A DNA stretch of 64,000 nt from Chitinophaga costaii (lineage in GTDB: Bacteria > Bacteroidota > Bacteroidia > Chitinophagales > Chitinophagaceae): assembly GCF_900094705.1 (NCBI RefSeq), contig NZ_FMAR01000006.1, forward strand, positions 62,001-126,000, in the 5' to 3' direction. The stretch's first letter is position 1. The number at the start of each line of letters is the position of its first letter. A model generated the notes under the pieces. It was not told the DNA's origin, made no database searches, and worked only from the letters and a program-made list of their open reading frames with translations. Positions 19,253-28,026 of this stretch are shown here, in pieces. The translations under genes and the position numbers were made by a program.

Positions 19253-19536
19253 CCGCAGGGGCTGGCCCTTCAGCCGTCAATTTTTATGAATGGTTGTGGG
19301 GAAGGCCGCCCGGTTAAAATATCTCAAAGCGCCGCGCTCATCTGATATTATCGGCCAGCAGCAGTAAGGTGGCCACTGAACCCAGGTTTCCCGCTTTCAG
19401 GATAGACCTGCTCCCACTAGGCCCAATACCTCCGGCAATCCCCTTAAACAAATGGGAGATCCCCCCGGAAATGACTAATCCAACGGCACATTTCCCCGTA
19501 AAATGCGTATTTTTACTGCTAAAACAGTACCCGTCT

Positions 19537-21462
19537 ATGGACATTACGGCCGGCCAGTTATTGCGCCATATAGATGACCCCAGCGATCTGCGGAAAATTG
19601 ATAAAGAAAAGTTATACCAGGTTTGTGAAGAGCTGCGTCAATATATTATCGATGTTGTGAGCGTACATGGCGGCCACTTTGCCGCCAGCCTAGGCGTGGT
19701 AGAACTGTCTGTGGCCTTGCATTATGTTTTTAATACCCCTTACGACCAGCTTGTTTGGGACGTAGGCCACCAGGCTTATGGTCATAAAATACTTACTGGT
19801 CGCCGCGATATTTTTCACACCAACCGTAAGTACAAAGGCATTAGCGGTTTTCCCAAACGCGACGAAAGCCCTTACGATACCTTCGGAGTGGGACATTCCT
19901 CTACCTCTATCTCCGCCGCCCTGGGCATGGCTATCGCCTCCAAACTCAAAGGCGAACACGAGCGCCAGCACATTGCCGTGATCGGCGATGGCTCCATGAC
20001 CGCAGGGATGGCCTTCGAAGCCCTCAATCATGCCGGCGTGGCCAATGCCAATGTGCTGATTATCCTGAACGATAACTGCATGTCCATAGATCCTAACGTG
20101 GGCGCGCTCAAAGAATATTTAACCGACATCACCACCTCGCCCACCTACAATAAGCTGCGCGACGACGTTTGGAACCTGCTCGGCAAGATGCCGGTGGGCA
20201 AACGCTTCACCCGCGATATGGCCTCCAAATTGGAAGCCAGCGTGAAAGGCGTGGTAACCCGCTCCAGCAACCTGTTTGAAGCATTAAAACTCCGCTACTT
20301 TGGTCCTATAGACGGGCATAACATCACCAAACTGGTGGATACCCTGCAAGACTTGAAAGATATTCCCGGCCCCAAGCTGCTGCACATCGTAACCACGAAG
20401 GGCAAAGGTTATGCGCTGGCCGAAAAAGACCAGACCCTGTGGCATGCCCCAGGCCTGTTCGATAAGATTACCGGCGAGATATACAAAAAACCAGTAAACG
20501 CCCCCGAGCCGCCCAAATACCAGGATGTTTTTGGCGAAACCATTATTGAACTGGCAGCCGCCAATGATCGCGTGCTGGGCGTTACGCCCGCCATGCCCTC
20601 CGGCTCCAGCCTGAAATTCATGATGGAAAAAATGCCGGACCGCGCCTTCGATGTGGGCATCTGCGAACAACATGCCGTAACCCTCTCCGCCGGCCTGGCT
20701 ACCCAGGGTATGCGGGTGTTCTGCAATATTTATTCGTCTTTCATGCAACGTGCCTTTGATCAGGCCGTACATGATGTGGCCATCCAGCAACTGCCTGTAA
20801 TCCTGTGCCTGGACCGCGCAGGCCTGGTGGGCGAAGACGGACCTACCCACCATGGTGCCTACGACATTGCCTACCTGCGCGGTATTCCAAACCTGATCAT
20901 CAGCGCACCGATGAATGAAGAGGAACTTCGCAACCTGATGTACACCGCCCAACTGGAAAGCAATAAGCTGCCCTTCGTGATCCGCTACCCCCGTGGCCAA
21001 GGCGTAATGCCCGACTGGCGCAGGCCGTTTAAAGCGATCCCCGTTGGTACCGGCCGCAAAATACGCGAGGGTAAAGACATTGCCATCCTCTCCATTGGCC
21101 ACCCGGGCAATTTTGTGACCGATGCCATCAAACAATTGGTAATTGATGGTCTGCAACCTGCCCACTACGATATGCGCTTTGTAAAACCACTCGATGAAGC
21201 CTTGCTGCACGAGGTGTTCCGCCAGTTCGAAAAAGTGATCACCGTGGAAGATGGCACCGTAGCCGGCGGCTTCGGCAGCGCTATCCTGGAGTTCATGGCC
21301 CGGCATGGGTATAAAGCCGATATAAAAATAATGGGTATCCCCGACCGCATTGTGGAGCATGGCAAGCCTTCGGAACTATACCGAGAGTGCGGCTTTGATG
21401 CAAAAGGCATCGCCCATACCGTGATGGAAATGATGAAAAATAAAATTACCGTAGTCGCCTAG
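19537..21462 (+). CDS. dxs: 1-deoxy-D-xylulose-5-phosphate synthase
   Basis: Thiamine-diphosphate enzyme condensing pyruvate and glyceraldehyde-3-phosphate, first step of the MEP isoprenoid pathway. Numbering from the ATG at 19537 gives 641 residues, normal for Dxs. The product shows VHGGHFAASLG (His47), DVGHQAYGHK, and the TPP-Mg motif GDGSMTAGMAFEALNHAG...NDN (150-180). It also has the catalytic Glu in GICEQHAVTLSAG, and DGPTHHG. The frame is open further upstream to 19369, but that part (Pro-rich) is unlike the family. No ispA or xseB neighbour is present. It is followed after 73 bp by a flavoprotein gene with a hairpin between. Confidence 0.94.
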   Translation: MDITAGQLLRHIDDPSDLRKIDKEKLYQVCEELRQYIIDVVSVHGGHFAASLGVVELSVALHYVFNTPYDQLVWDVGHQAYGHKILTGRRDIFHTNRKYKGISGFPKRDESPYDTFGVGHSSTSISAALGMAIASKLKGEHERQHIAVIGDGSMTAGMAFEALNHAGVANANVLIILNDNCMSIDPNVGALKEYLTDITTSPTYNKLRDDVWNLLGKMPVGKRFTRDMASKLEASVKGVVTRSSNLFEALKLRYFGPIDGHNITKLVDTLQDLKDIPGPKLLHIVTTKGKGYALAEKDQTLWHAPGLFDKITGEIYKKPVNAPEPPKYQDVFGETIIELAAANDRVLGVTPAMPSGSSLKFMMEKMPDRAFDVGICEQHAVTLSAGLATQGMRVFCNIYSSFMQRAFDQAVHDVAIQQLPVILCLDRAGLVGEDGPTHHGAYDIAYLRGIPNLIISAPMNEEELRNLMYTAQLESNKLPFVIRYPRGQGVMPDWRRPFKAIPVGTGRKIREGKDIAILSIGHPGNFVTDAIKQLVIDGLQPAHYDMRFVKPLDEALLHEVFRQFEKVITVEDGTVAGGFGSAILEFMARHGYKADIKIMGIPDRIVEHGKPSELYRECGFDAKGIAHTVMEMMKNKITVVA

Positions 21463-21486
21463 CGATGACGGCCACCGCTATACAAT

Positions 21487-21522
21487 TGGTCAGCGATCCC
21501 AACGGTCACTGACCATTTTTTT
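21487..21522 (+). terminator. Hairpin between dxs and the reductase, overlapping a palindrome
   Basis: TGGTCAG (21487-21493) can pair with CTGACCA (21509-21515), followed by seven T, a plausible dxs terminator. The same bases contain a 17-bp palindrome AACGGTCACTGACCATT (21501-21517), which recurs upstream of the chitinase gene. Confidence 0.6.
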
Positions 21523-21535
21523 GTACGCTGTATTT

Positions 21536-22591
21536 ATGACGGATCTTTATCTTACGCTACGCATCACCCACATTATCCGGGAAACGGAAGACACTAACAC
21601 GTACCTGTTGGAAACCATCTCCGGGAAGGCCATCGACTACAAGGCAGGTCAGTTTCTCACTTTTCTGATTACCCTGCACGGCATTGAGTTTCGACGCTCC
21701 TACTCCCTCAGTAGTGCACCCGGCATCGATAAAACTCCCGCTATCACGGTTCGCAGGAAACAGAATGGAGAAATATCCCGTCACATCCTGCATACCTGGC
21801 AAGTAGGCGATGTAGTGACCTCCCTGTTGCCCAGCGGCCGCTTTACCCACGAACTGCAAACAACGCCCCGCGACATTTTCCTGCTGGCCGCAGGTAGTGG
21901 CATTTCACCGGTATATTCTTTATTAAAATTTATTCTGAAAGAGGAGCCTACCGCAAAGGTAACCATGCTTTATAGCAACACCTCCCCACAAACCGCCATC
22001 TTCCGGGAAGGGCTGGACCGGCTGAAAACCCAATACCCGCGCACATTTACACTGATTCATTTTTATAGCAGTGGCGATTCGCACGAGATGCCGGTGTATC
22101 GCCGGCTGAGCAATATAGTACTGGAACCACTGATCAATACCCGCCTTCACTACGCAAGATCCCTGGCCCATTTTTATTTCTGCGGCCCGCCAGACTATAT
22201 GCGCATGATACAGCTTACCCTGATCTTCATGGGCTTTAACGCCGACCGGCTGCACAAAGAAAACTTTGTGGTAAATACGGAGGCCAAACGGGCACACGCC
22301 GCCATTCCCCAAGATCCTTCCCCAAAAGAAGTGGTATTACACTATAACGGGCAGGCACATACGCTGCAAGTACCCGGCAATGATACCCTGCTGCATGCCG
22401 CCCAAATGCATGGCCTGCACCTGCCCTACAGTTGCAAGGGCGGCGTATGCGGCTCCTGCACAGCAGCATGCACGGAGGGAAAAGTGTATATGGCGGTGAA
22501 CGAAGTATTGACCGATGCCGAAATAAAAGAAGGACTCATCCTCACCTGCGTAAGCTATATAACCAGCGATAAGGCCGTAGTACGCTGGTAA
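21536..22591 (+). CDS. Ferredoxin-NADP(H) reductase-like flavoprotein with 2Fe-2S domain
   Basis: Electron-transfer protein of 351 residues with three domains in order. First is an FAD-binding barrel with RRSYSLSSAPG (53-63). Next is an NAD(P)-binding domain with LAAGSGISPVYSLLK. Last is a C-terminal plant-type ferredoxin domain whose cluster ligands are CKGGVCGSC plus a later Cys in LILTCVSY. This layout is that of PaaE/HcaD-type oxygenase reductases, and also of stand-alone Bacteroidota reductases. No oxygenase gene is adjacent, so the acceptor is unknown. I chose ATG 21536; a TTG at 21521 would add five residues. Confidence 0.88.
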   Translation: MTDLYLTLRITHIIRETEDTNTYLLETISGKAIDYKAGQFLTFLITLHGIEFRRSYSLSSAPGIDKTPAITVRRKQNGEISRHILHTWQVGDVVTSLLPSGRFTHELQTTPRDIFLLAAGSGISPVYSLLKFILKEEPTAKVTMLYSNTSPQTAIFREGLDRLKTQYPRTFTLIHFYSSGDSHEMPVYRRLSNIVLEPLINTRLHYARSLAHFYFCGPPDYMRMIQLTLIFMGFNADRLHKENFVVNTEAKRAHAAIPQDPSPKEVVLHYNGQAHTLQVPGNDTLLHAAQMHGLHLPYSCKGGVCGSCTAACTEGKVYMAVNEVLTDAEIKEGLILTCVSYITSDKAVVRW

Positions 22592-22677
22592 ATTCAACCA
22601 GCAGGGCAGGCACAAACAAAAAAAACCTGCCAGGATGGAGGGCACTGAAAAAGTCTGTCATTTTAGGAGCCTCCCCT

Positions 22678-22725
22678 AAAAAAGGAGATCCGGTAAAATT
22701 CACATTTTACCGGATCGTTTTTATT
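22678..22725. terminator. Bidirectional terminator
   Basis: GATCCGGTAAAA (22687-22698) pairs perfectly with TTTTACCGGATC (22705-22716), with T-rich sequence after it on the plus strand. It sits between two convergent genes. Confidence 0.85.
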
Positions 22726-22771
22726 GTTCTAAAGTTAAGACTAGTCTTGCGAAAATAGATGGGCCTGGGAT

Positions 22772-23386
22772 TTACTTCAGCTTTACCTCCACGATCTCGC
22801 CATCTTTGCTCACTTCCACAAACTTTTTGAGTAAGGAAGCATGGTTTATAGAATAATATTCCCGGGAATAATAGTCCGTGGTATTGTAATTACTGTATCC
22901 GCTGCCAGTGTAACGGTCGTAGGATCCGCTGCTGTTCCATTTTAACAGCCCTTCCAGGTAGTATTTTCCGGGCTTCATCTTTGGAAAAGTAAATTCGCCG
23001 TCGCTATTCGTAATAGCGTCTATCCGGTAGTGCCAGGCTTCAGGCGAAATGTAAGCGAACTTCAGCTTGCTGGGATTTTCCTTCTTCTTAAGGTCCAGGT
23101 ATTCCAACAGGTAAGGCGTTACAGGAAATAACATTATTTTAATCCTATTAGCATATATGCGCTTGCCGGATGGAATTTTATATGCCCCAAGCGGCCTTGT
23201 AAAGGCCACCCCTTTAATAGTGCCAGTACCTTCTGCCAGCGCCTGTTTTGCGGCCAGTGAGTCGAAAGGTGTTTTAGCAAACAACCGGATGGTATCATCT
23301 CTTTCGGGTTGCACATATTGGGCACGTATTTCAGTACCTACCAATAATAGGCACCCCAATATTGTAATAATCCATCTTTTTTTCAT
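22772..23386 (-). CDS. Secreted protein with prealbumin-like domain, unknown role
   Basis: I do not recognise a named family. From ATG 23386 the 204-residue product begins with a signal peptide (MKKRWIITILGCLLLVGTEI, cleavage near RAQ). The middle region, with NSDGEFTFPKMKPGKYYLEG, is typical of carboxypeptidase-regulatory or prealbumin-like beta-sandwiches on surface proteins. A Tyr/Ser-rich linker and KKFVEVSKDGEIVEVKLK close it. A longer frame to 23428 adds 14 residues before the signal peptide and is less likely. It lies 32 bp downstream of a small lipoprotein gene on the same strand and may be co-transcribed with it. Confidence 0.7.
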   Translation of the reverse strand: MKKRWIITILGCLLLVGTEIRAQYVQPERDDTIRLFAKTPFDSLAAKQALAEGTGTIKGVAFTRPLGAYKIPSGKRIYANRIKIMLFPVTPYLLEYLDLKKKENPSKLKFAYISPEAWHYRIDAITNSDGEFTFPKMKPGKYYLEGLLKWNSSGSYDRYTGSGYSNYNTTDYYSREYYSINHASLLKKFVEVSKDGEIVEVKLK

Positions 23387-23418
23387 AGCTACATTATCTT
23401 CTTGCAAAAGAACAATAT

Positions 23419-23814
23419 TTATTTGCAATATACTTCTACCACTTTATAACTTTTATACGCATTGCCAGCACCATAATCTACGATCGCAGAGGCAGAAGCC
23501 GTAGCACCAGCATCGAGGCTAGTTACCGTAAGAATGTCATCGCCACTGTAGGTCTTACCATTCGTGGTAGTAGCCTCCAGTTTCACGTATACCGCGGTAG
23601 AGCCGGCACCCACATCATATTTTTTAGAGCCCGTATTTTTTACATCAAACGTTATGATTACCGTGTGCAGGCTAGGTACATCATCCGTAGAGGCATAGGT
23701 GAGTTGTAACTTATCTGCCATACATTCTTTGGAAGGAGTACTAGTATTATCATGATCTTTGGAACAACCGGTAAATGCCGCAATAGCCAGCAATGCATAC
23801 AGTAAACGTTTCAT
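23419..23814 (-). CDS. Small predicted lipoprotein
   Basis: 131 residues, function not recognised. The lipobox FTGC puts the lipidated cysteine at residue 17, followed by SKDHDN. Acidic residues just after the Cys are often linked to surface-exposed lipoproteins in Bacteroidota, but here the signal is not diagnostic. The rest looks like one immunoglobulin-like beta-sandwich (VIITFDVKNTGSKKYDVG, then Ala/Ser-rich SLDAGATASASAIVDYG). Two further cysteines (ECMAD and the penultimate residue) could form a disulfide. It is divergent from the TPR kinase gene across a dyad-rich intergenic region. Confidence 0.7.
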   Translation of the reverse strand: MKRLLYALLAIAAFTGCSKDHDNTSTPSKECMADKLQLTYASTDDVPSLHTVIITFDVKNTGSKKYDVGAGSTAVYVKLEATTTNGKTYSGDDILTVTSLDAGATASASAIVDYGAGNAYKSYKVVEVYCK

Positions 23815-23891
23815 ATTATCGTAATTTTTTGGTGATACGGCCTAAATATTATAGAATTGCTGCAAATTTACCGGGACAGGAGCGTGGTAAC

Positions 23892-23935
23892 AATACCAGT
23901 ATCCCGGTATTTTTACCTACCTATATACTGGTATT
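23892..23935. promoter_or_regulatory. Inverted repeats in a divergent promoter region
   Basis: AATACCAGTAT (23892-23902) and ATACTGGTATT (23925-23935) are perfect 11-bp inverted repeats. Inside, ATACC (23893-23897) and GGTAT (23906-23910) form a second dyad. The block lies between the lipoprotein gene (minus) and the TPR kinase gene (plus), so it may be an operator for both. Confidence 0.5.
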
Positions 23936-24026
23936 TTTCCAGCGAAAACCGAAAATGGAGAGGATTACGAACCAATGCAGTGACCCTGAGCGACCAGGTT
24001 CTCAGGAGACTAACTAATTTAACCAT

Positions 24027-26006
24027 ATGACCCGATCGATTTACTTATTGGTACTGTGCCTGGGTATAGCATTTAAGATTAAAGCGCAATTATCGCTACC
24101 GCTCAACGAAACCCGATACACCGATAGCCTGCTTTCAATACTGCGCGCCACTACTTCAGATAGCACTAAATCCCGCGTAGATTACCAATTGGCCGAATAC
24201 TGGCGAGGCAAAGACACCGTGCAGGCCCGGGCCTACCTTGACCAAGGAAAGCGGCTGGCAGCCCCTTATCCTTTGCCATCTGCACTCCGCGACTTTTACG
24301 AAGGACAATTTTATTTTAATTCCAATCCAGCCAAAGCCGCGGCCGCATTTCTGAAGGCACAGGAGGCCCTGACTCCTTTTAACACCCAGGAAGGGAACCT
24401 TTTCCGCTCCATGTCCTGGTTTAATTACGGCATTATGGTGCGCAACGAAAAGGGAGACGACTTCGTAATTGATACCTGGCTCAATAAAGCGATCCCCCTC
24501 GCAGAAAAGGCGGGCAATGATGAAAAAATTGCACTGTATTACACCCAACTGGCTACCCTCTTCATGTATAACGCCCGGTTCGACAAGGCGGAAGTGTACA
24601 ATAATAAGGCGCTGGACCTGCTGGAAAGCAAGCACCCTAACTCGCCTAATTTACTATTTGCCTACTTCGCAGCTATCAGCAACTCGATCTATAGCAAAAA
24701 GCCGGCGAAAGCCAAAGTGTATCTCGATAAAGCACAACAACTACTGGCTCCTTATCCAGCATCGGTGAACTATCCCAATTATTATTATAACGAATCGCTA
24801 TACTATACCACGGTAAATGAATTTGGCAAAGCCATGGCCAGCCTCAATAAAGGCATCGCTATGGCCAAAACCCTGCAACAGCAGCAGCTATTACAAATGC
24901 TGGTATTTCGTAAATACAATATTTTACAGGAATCTCACCAGTATGCCGCGGCCAGGAACCTGCTAACAGACATTTTACAGGAGGGTACCCTCACAGCCGA
25001 TGTAAACAATCGTAAAACAGTGTACCAGGAAATGGCGACCGTCAATGCCAGCCTGGGCAACATGCGCGCAGCCTACAACTGGCTGGTGAAATATGGCCAG
25101 CTAAGCGACAGCCTGCAGGAACGCAAGCTGCAAAGCAACATCCAGGAACTGGAGATTAAATACCACGCCGCACAAAACGAACAAAAAATAGCCACCTTAC
25201 AGGCCGCTAATGAAAAAGCCGCACAGGTGGCACACTATACCCGCCTGCTCAACTTACTGCTGGGCATTGCCGCTGCCTTGCTATTGGTAATAACAGCCTT
25301 TGGCTGGCTTTTCTACCGCAACCATAAAAAACTGGCCGCACAAACAGCCCTGAACTACCAGCAGCAACTGCGGGAAACCGAACAACAGCGCCAAATACAA
25401 GTAGGTCAAGCCTTGCTGCAAGGCGAAGAAAACGAGCGGGAGCGCGTGGCCCGTGACCTGCACGACGGACTGGGAGGCATGCTGGCCAGCATAAAACTTA
25501 ACCTGTCTACACTGGCCACAGAACCGGCCTTGCAGAAAATCCTCTTGCAACTAGACCATTCTTCCACAGAACTCCGCCGCATTGCCCATAACATGATGCC
25601 CGAATCGTTGTTGCACTACGGCTTGAGTATTGCCTTGAAAGAACTCTGTGAATCTTTGGAAACAGACCAATTGAAAATATCTTTCCAACCTTTCGGCATC
25701 AAAGAACAACTGAATAAATCTACCCAGCTTACCATTTACCGTATCGTACAGGAAACATTGTCGAACGCCTTGCGACACGCGCAAGCATCCAGCGTAGTAG
25801 TACAGTGTTCGCAAAATGAAGATACTTTTTTCATTACCGTGGAAGACAATGGCAGGGGTTTCGATAAAGGTCAAATTGTACAAAGTAAGGGCATTGGGCT
25901 TACCAACATTCAAAAACGTGTACGCTTTCTCAATGGAAGGATGGATATAGAAGCCGCCGTAAACGAAGGCACCACCATAAATATAGAACTTGATGTGGCA
26001 GGATAA
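24027..26006 (+). CDS. TPR-containing NarL-group histidine kinase
   Basis: Sensor kinase of 659 residues. After a signal peptide (ending near KIKAQ) come roughly 330 residues of TPR-like helices. Next are a membrane segment (LLNLLLGIAAALLLVITAFGWLFY, about residues 408-431), a coiled coil, then a HisKA_3 domain with phospho-acceptor in RVARDLHDGLGG. The HATPase domain shows SNALRHAQAS, EDNGRGFD and KGIGLTNIQKR. The periplasmic TPR domain probably binds a protein or peptide partner. The regulator gene overlaps its 3' end, so the two are translated together. Confidence 0.92.
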   Translation: MTRSIYLLVLCLGIAFKIKAQLSLPLNETRYTDSLLSILRATTSDSTKSRVDYQLAEYWRGKDTVQARAYLDQGKRLAAPYPLPSALRDFYEGQFYFNSNPAKAAAAFLKAQEALTPFNTQEGNLFRSMSWFNYGIMVRNEKGDDFVIDTWLNKAIPLAEKAGNDEKIALYYTQLATLFMYNARFDKAEVYNNKALDLLESKHPNSPNLLFAYFAAISNSIYSKKPAKAKVYLDKAQQLLAPYPASVNYPNYYYNESLYYTTVNEFGKAMASLNKGIAMAKTLQQQQLLQMLVFRKYNILQESHQYAAARNLLTDILQEGTLTADVNNRKTVYQEMATVNASLGNMRAAYNWLVKYGQLSDSLQERKLQSNIQELEIKYHAAQNEQKIATLQAANEKAAQVAHYTRLLNLLLGIAAALLLVITAFGWLFYRNHKKLAAQTALNYQQQLRETEQQRQIQVGQALLQGEENERERVARDLHDGLGGMLASIKLNLSTLATEPALQKILLQLDHSSTELRRIAHNMMPESLLHYGLSIALKELCESLETDQLKISFQPFGIKEQLNKSTQLTIYRIVQETLSNALRHAQASSVVVQCSQNEDTFFITVEDNGRGFDKGQIVQSKGIGLTNIQKRVRFLNGRMDIEAAVNEGTTINIELDVAG

Positions 26007-26634
26007 TGAGAAAATTTCACTGGCCATTGTAGACGATCACCCAGTGATCCTGCATGGACTGCAAACCTTACTGAAGGATAATCCACGTATATACATTGCC
26101 GGTAGTTTTGCAACCGGGGCAGACTTCCTGGCTTTCCTGGAAAAAAAGCCCGTGCAAATTGTATTGCTCGACATTGCGTTGCCAGATATACATGGCGTGG
26201 CATTGTGTAAAAAAATAAAACAACGCTTTCCCACCACCTGTGTGCTGGCTTTCAGTAACCATAGTGAGCGGATTATGATTTTTAAAATGCTACAAAGTGG
26301 CGCCAGCGGGTATTTGCTCAAAAACATAAGCGCAGGGGAACTAATGACCTGCATTTCCGATGCTGTTAATGGGCAGATTACTTTTAGTAGCGAAGTAAAA
26401 CAAATCATGGCCCACGTTACACCTACCGACTTGAATACTCTTCCTCCACTCACCAAACGGGAACGCCAGTTGCTACACCTGATCGCCGATGGTAAAACGA
26501 ACAACGAAATTGCGGAATTGCTTTCCCTTAGCGTACTTACGATAGAAACCCATCGCAAAAATCTGATGCAAAAATTTGGAGTCAAGAATGCAGCAGCACT
26601 GATCAAGGCTGCCACAGCGCATCATTTATTATAA
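25993..26634 (+). CDS. LuxR/NarL-type response regulator
   Basis: Partner of the TPR kinase. The 213-residue protein has a receiver domain (VDDHPVILHGLQTLL; phospho-Asp in VLLDIALPDIHG) and a C-terminal LuxR helix-turn-helix (LTKRERQLLHLIADGKTNNEIAELL...VLTIETHRKNLMQKFGVKN). The ATG at 25993 lies inside the kinase gene, giving a 14-bp overlap; a TTG just before it is also in frame. Targets are unknown. The inverted repeats upstream of the kinase are candidate sites for autoregulation, but this is inference. Confidence 0.92.
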   Translation: MWQDNEKISLAIVDDHPVILHGLQTLLKDNPRIYIAGSFATGADFLAFLEKKPVQIVLLDIALPDIHGVALCKKIKQRFPTTCVLAFSNHSERIMIFKMLQSGASGYLLKNISAGELMTCISDAVNGQITFSSEVKQIMAHVTPTDLNTLPPLTKRERQLLHLIADGKTNNEIAELLSLSVLTIETHRKNLMQKFGVKNAAALIKAATAHHLL

Positions 26635-26811
26635 CCACGTAATCTGCAAAATTCATAGTATTTTTTAATACCAGGCCCCTGCCGGCCTGCCCTTCGCAAG
26701 ATGGCAGATTATACCACGAGCATATGCAAAAAAAAACTATCACCTGCATAGCACAAAGTCTTTCAGACAATGGCTTGGAGGCGATAGCTCATTTGTAATA
26801 TCAGGAAGCAA

Positions 26812-27222
26812 TTACACCAACTTGGCGTCTACCGTAATTTTAGTTTTCAGCAGTTGGGAAATGGGGCAATTCTTTTCTGCATCCGCTACCAGCTCGTCAA
26901 ACTTAGCCTGATCAATGCCGGGTATTGTAGCGATAACATCCAAATGACTTTCCACTATAGCACCGTTTTCAAAATTAATGGTGCATTTCGTATCAATGGT
27001 GTCCGGGGTAAATCCAGCGCCATTGAGGTTAAACGTCAGCTTCATGGTGAAACAGCCCGCGTGTGCAGCACCCACCAGCTCTTCCGGATTGGTACCAATA
27101 CCGCTTTCAAAACGGCTGCCAAAGGAATATTGCGTATCGTGTAGCACGCCACTTTGGGTAGAGATTAATCCTTTTCCTTCTTTTCCGCTTCCCTTCCAGT
27201 TTGCCGTTGCAGTTCTTTTCAT
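26812..27222 (-). CDS. osmC: OsmC-family peroxiredoxin
   Basis: Thiol peroxidase of the OsmC/Ohr fold that reduces organic hydroperoxides. It has 136 residues from ATG 27222 (MKRTATANWKGSGKEGKG). Both active cysteines are visible: GAAHAGCFTMKL and EKNCPISQLL. The catalytic Arg/Glu region is NPEELVGAAHAGC. A frame open to 27255 adds 11 residues not typical of the family. The YceI gene lies upstream on the same strand with a terminator between them, so the two stress-related genes are neighbours but not clearly one operon. Confidence 0.9.
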   Translation of the reverse strand: MKRTATANWKGSGKEGKGLISTQSGVLHDTQYSFGSRFESGIGTNPEELVGAAHAGCFTMKLTFNLNGAGFTPDTIDTKCTINFENGAIVESHLDVIATIPGIDQAKFDELVADAEKNCPISQLLKTKITVDAKLV

Positions 27223-27313
27223 AATTATATATTTTTTTAGTGAGAATAGTCCCACAAGAAGTATTCCATTAAAAATAAGATGAGGTAGCTACAATTAAGG
27301 GAAACATAAAAAA

Positions 27314-27336
27314 CCAGGCTATACTTGGCAGCCTGG
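27314..27336 (-). terminator. Terminator of the YceI gene
   Basis: CCAGGCT/AGCCTGG arms (27314-27320, 27330-27336). On the minus strand the hairpin is followed by a run of six T. Confidence 0.8.
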
Positions 27337-27368
27337 CGTATAAAAAATGATATTATGTTAGACAGTTA

Positions 27369-27893
27369 TTACTGTTTTACTAACTGAATGCTGGCATTCA
27401 ACTTCACTTCGTCGCTCAGTAACAGGCCACCAGCTTCGGTAGTACCATTATAGCGCAGGCCAAAGTCGGCGCGGTGCAAGCGTCCGGTAATTTCAAAACC
27501 AGCTTTGGTTTGACCATACGGATCTTTTACAATACCACTGTACTCTACGGCCAGCTCTACAGGATGAGTTTCTCCGTGCAAAGTAAGATTGCCGGTTACT
27601 TTATATTCCTCATCGTTTAGTTTCTGCACCTTGGTAGATACGAAAGTTAATTTTGGATACTTTGCAGTGTCAAAGAAATCGGGAGATTTCAGATGACCAT
27701 CGCGCTGTTCATTCTTAGTATTGATGCTGTCAACATCCGCCTCGAAGTGGATGGTCGCATCTTTAAAGTCTTCGCCTTCATTCGTAACAGTGCCATCGTA
27801 AGAAGTGAAATTACCACTTACATTGGTAATCATAAGGTGTTTAATCTTAAATCCTATTTCGCTATGTGTAGCGTCAATTTTCCAGGTTGCCAT
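27369..27893 (-). CDS. YceI-family lipocalin-like protein
   Basis: 174-residue YceI domain protein. Family members form a lipocalin-like barrel that binds isoprenoid or similar lipids and are often stress-inducible. Visible blocks are WKIDATHSEIGFKIKHLMI at the start, the FEADVDSINTKNEQRDGHLKSPDFFD region, KVTGNLTLHGETHPV and FGLRYNGTTEAGGLLLSDEVKL. There is no signal peptide, so this member is predicted to be cytoplasmic, unlike periplasmic E. coli YceI. A palindrome and a -7 box lie upstream. Confidence 0.9.
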   Translation of the reverse strand: MATWKIDATHSEIGFKIKHLMITNVSGNFTSYDGTVTNEGEDFKDATIHFEADVDSINTKNEQRDGHLKSPDFFDTAKYPKLTFVSTKVQKLNDEEYKVTGNLTLHGETHPVELAVEYSGIVKDPYGQTKAGFEITGRLHRADFGLRYNGTTEAGGLLLSDEVKLNASIQLVKQ

Positions 27894-27939
27894 TTTTTTA
27901 AGTTTTATGTTTTGAGTATGTTATCTCGATTCGACAAGA

Positions 27940-27960
27940 CAAATATATATGTTACAACAT
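27940..27960 (-). promoter_or_regulatory. Promoter element and palindrome upstream of YceI
   Basis: On the minus strand a -7 box TATATTTG (27940-27947) is preceded immediately by the dyad ATGTTGTAACAT (27949-27960), arms ATGTT/AACAT. A protein bound there would cover the spacer of the promoter, so a repressor site is plausible. The regulator is not known. Confidence 0.45.
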
Positions 27961-28026
27961 TATTTAAAATGGACAGAAAGATAAAAGTGGTGGACTTTTT
28001 TCTCAGAAAATGTGGGAAGAGCAGCG

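Noticed and set aside
20284-21360. 358-codon minus-strand frame
   Set aside because: It lies wholly inside dxs, which has every catalytic motif; no signal or domain is seen in the antisense reading.
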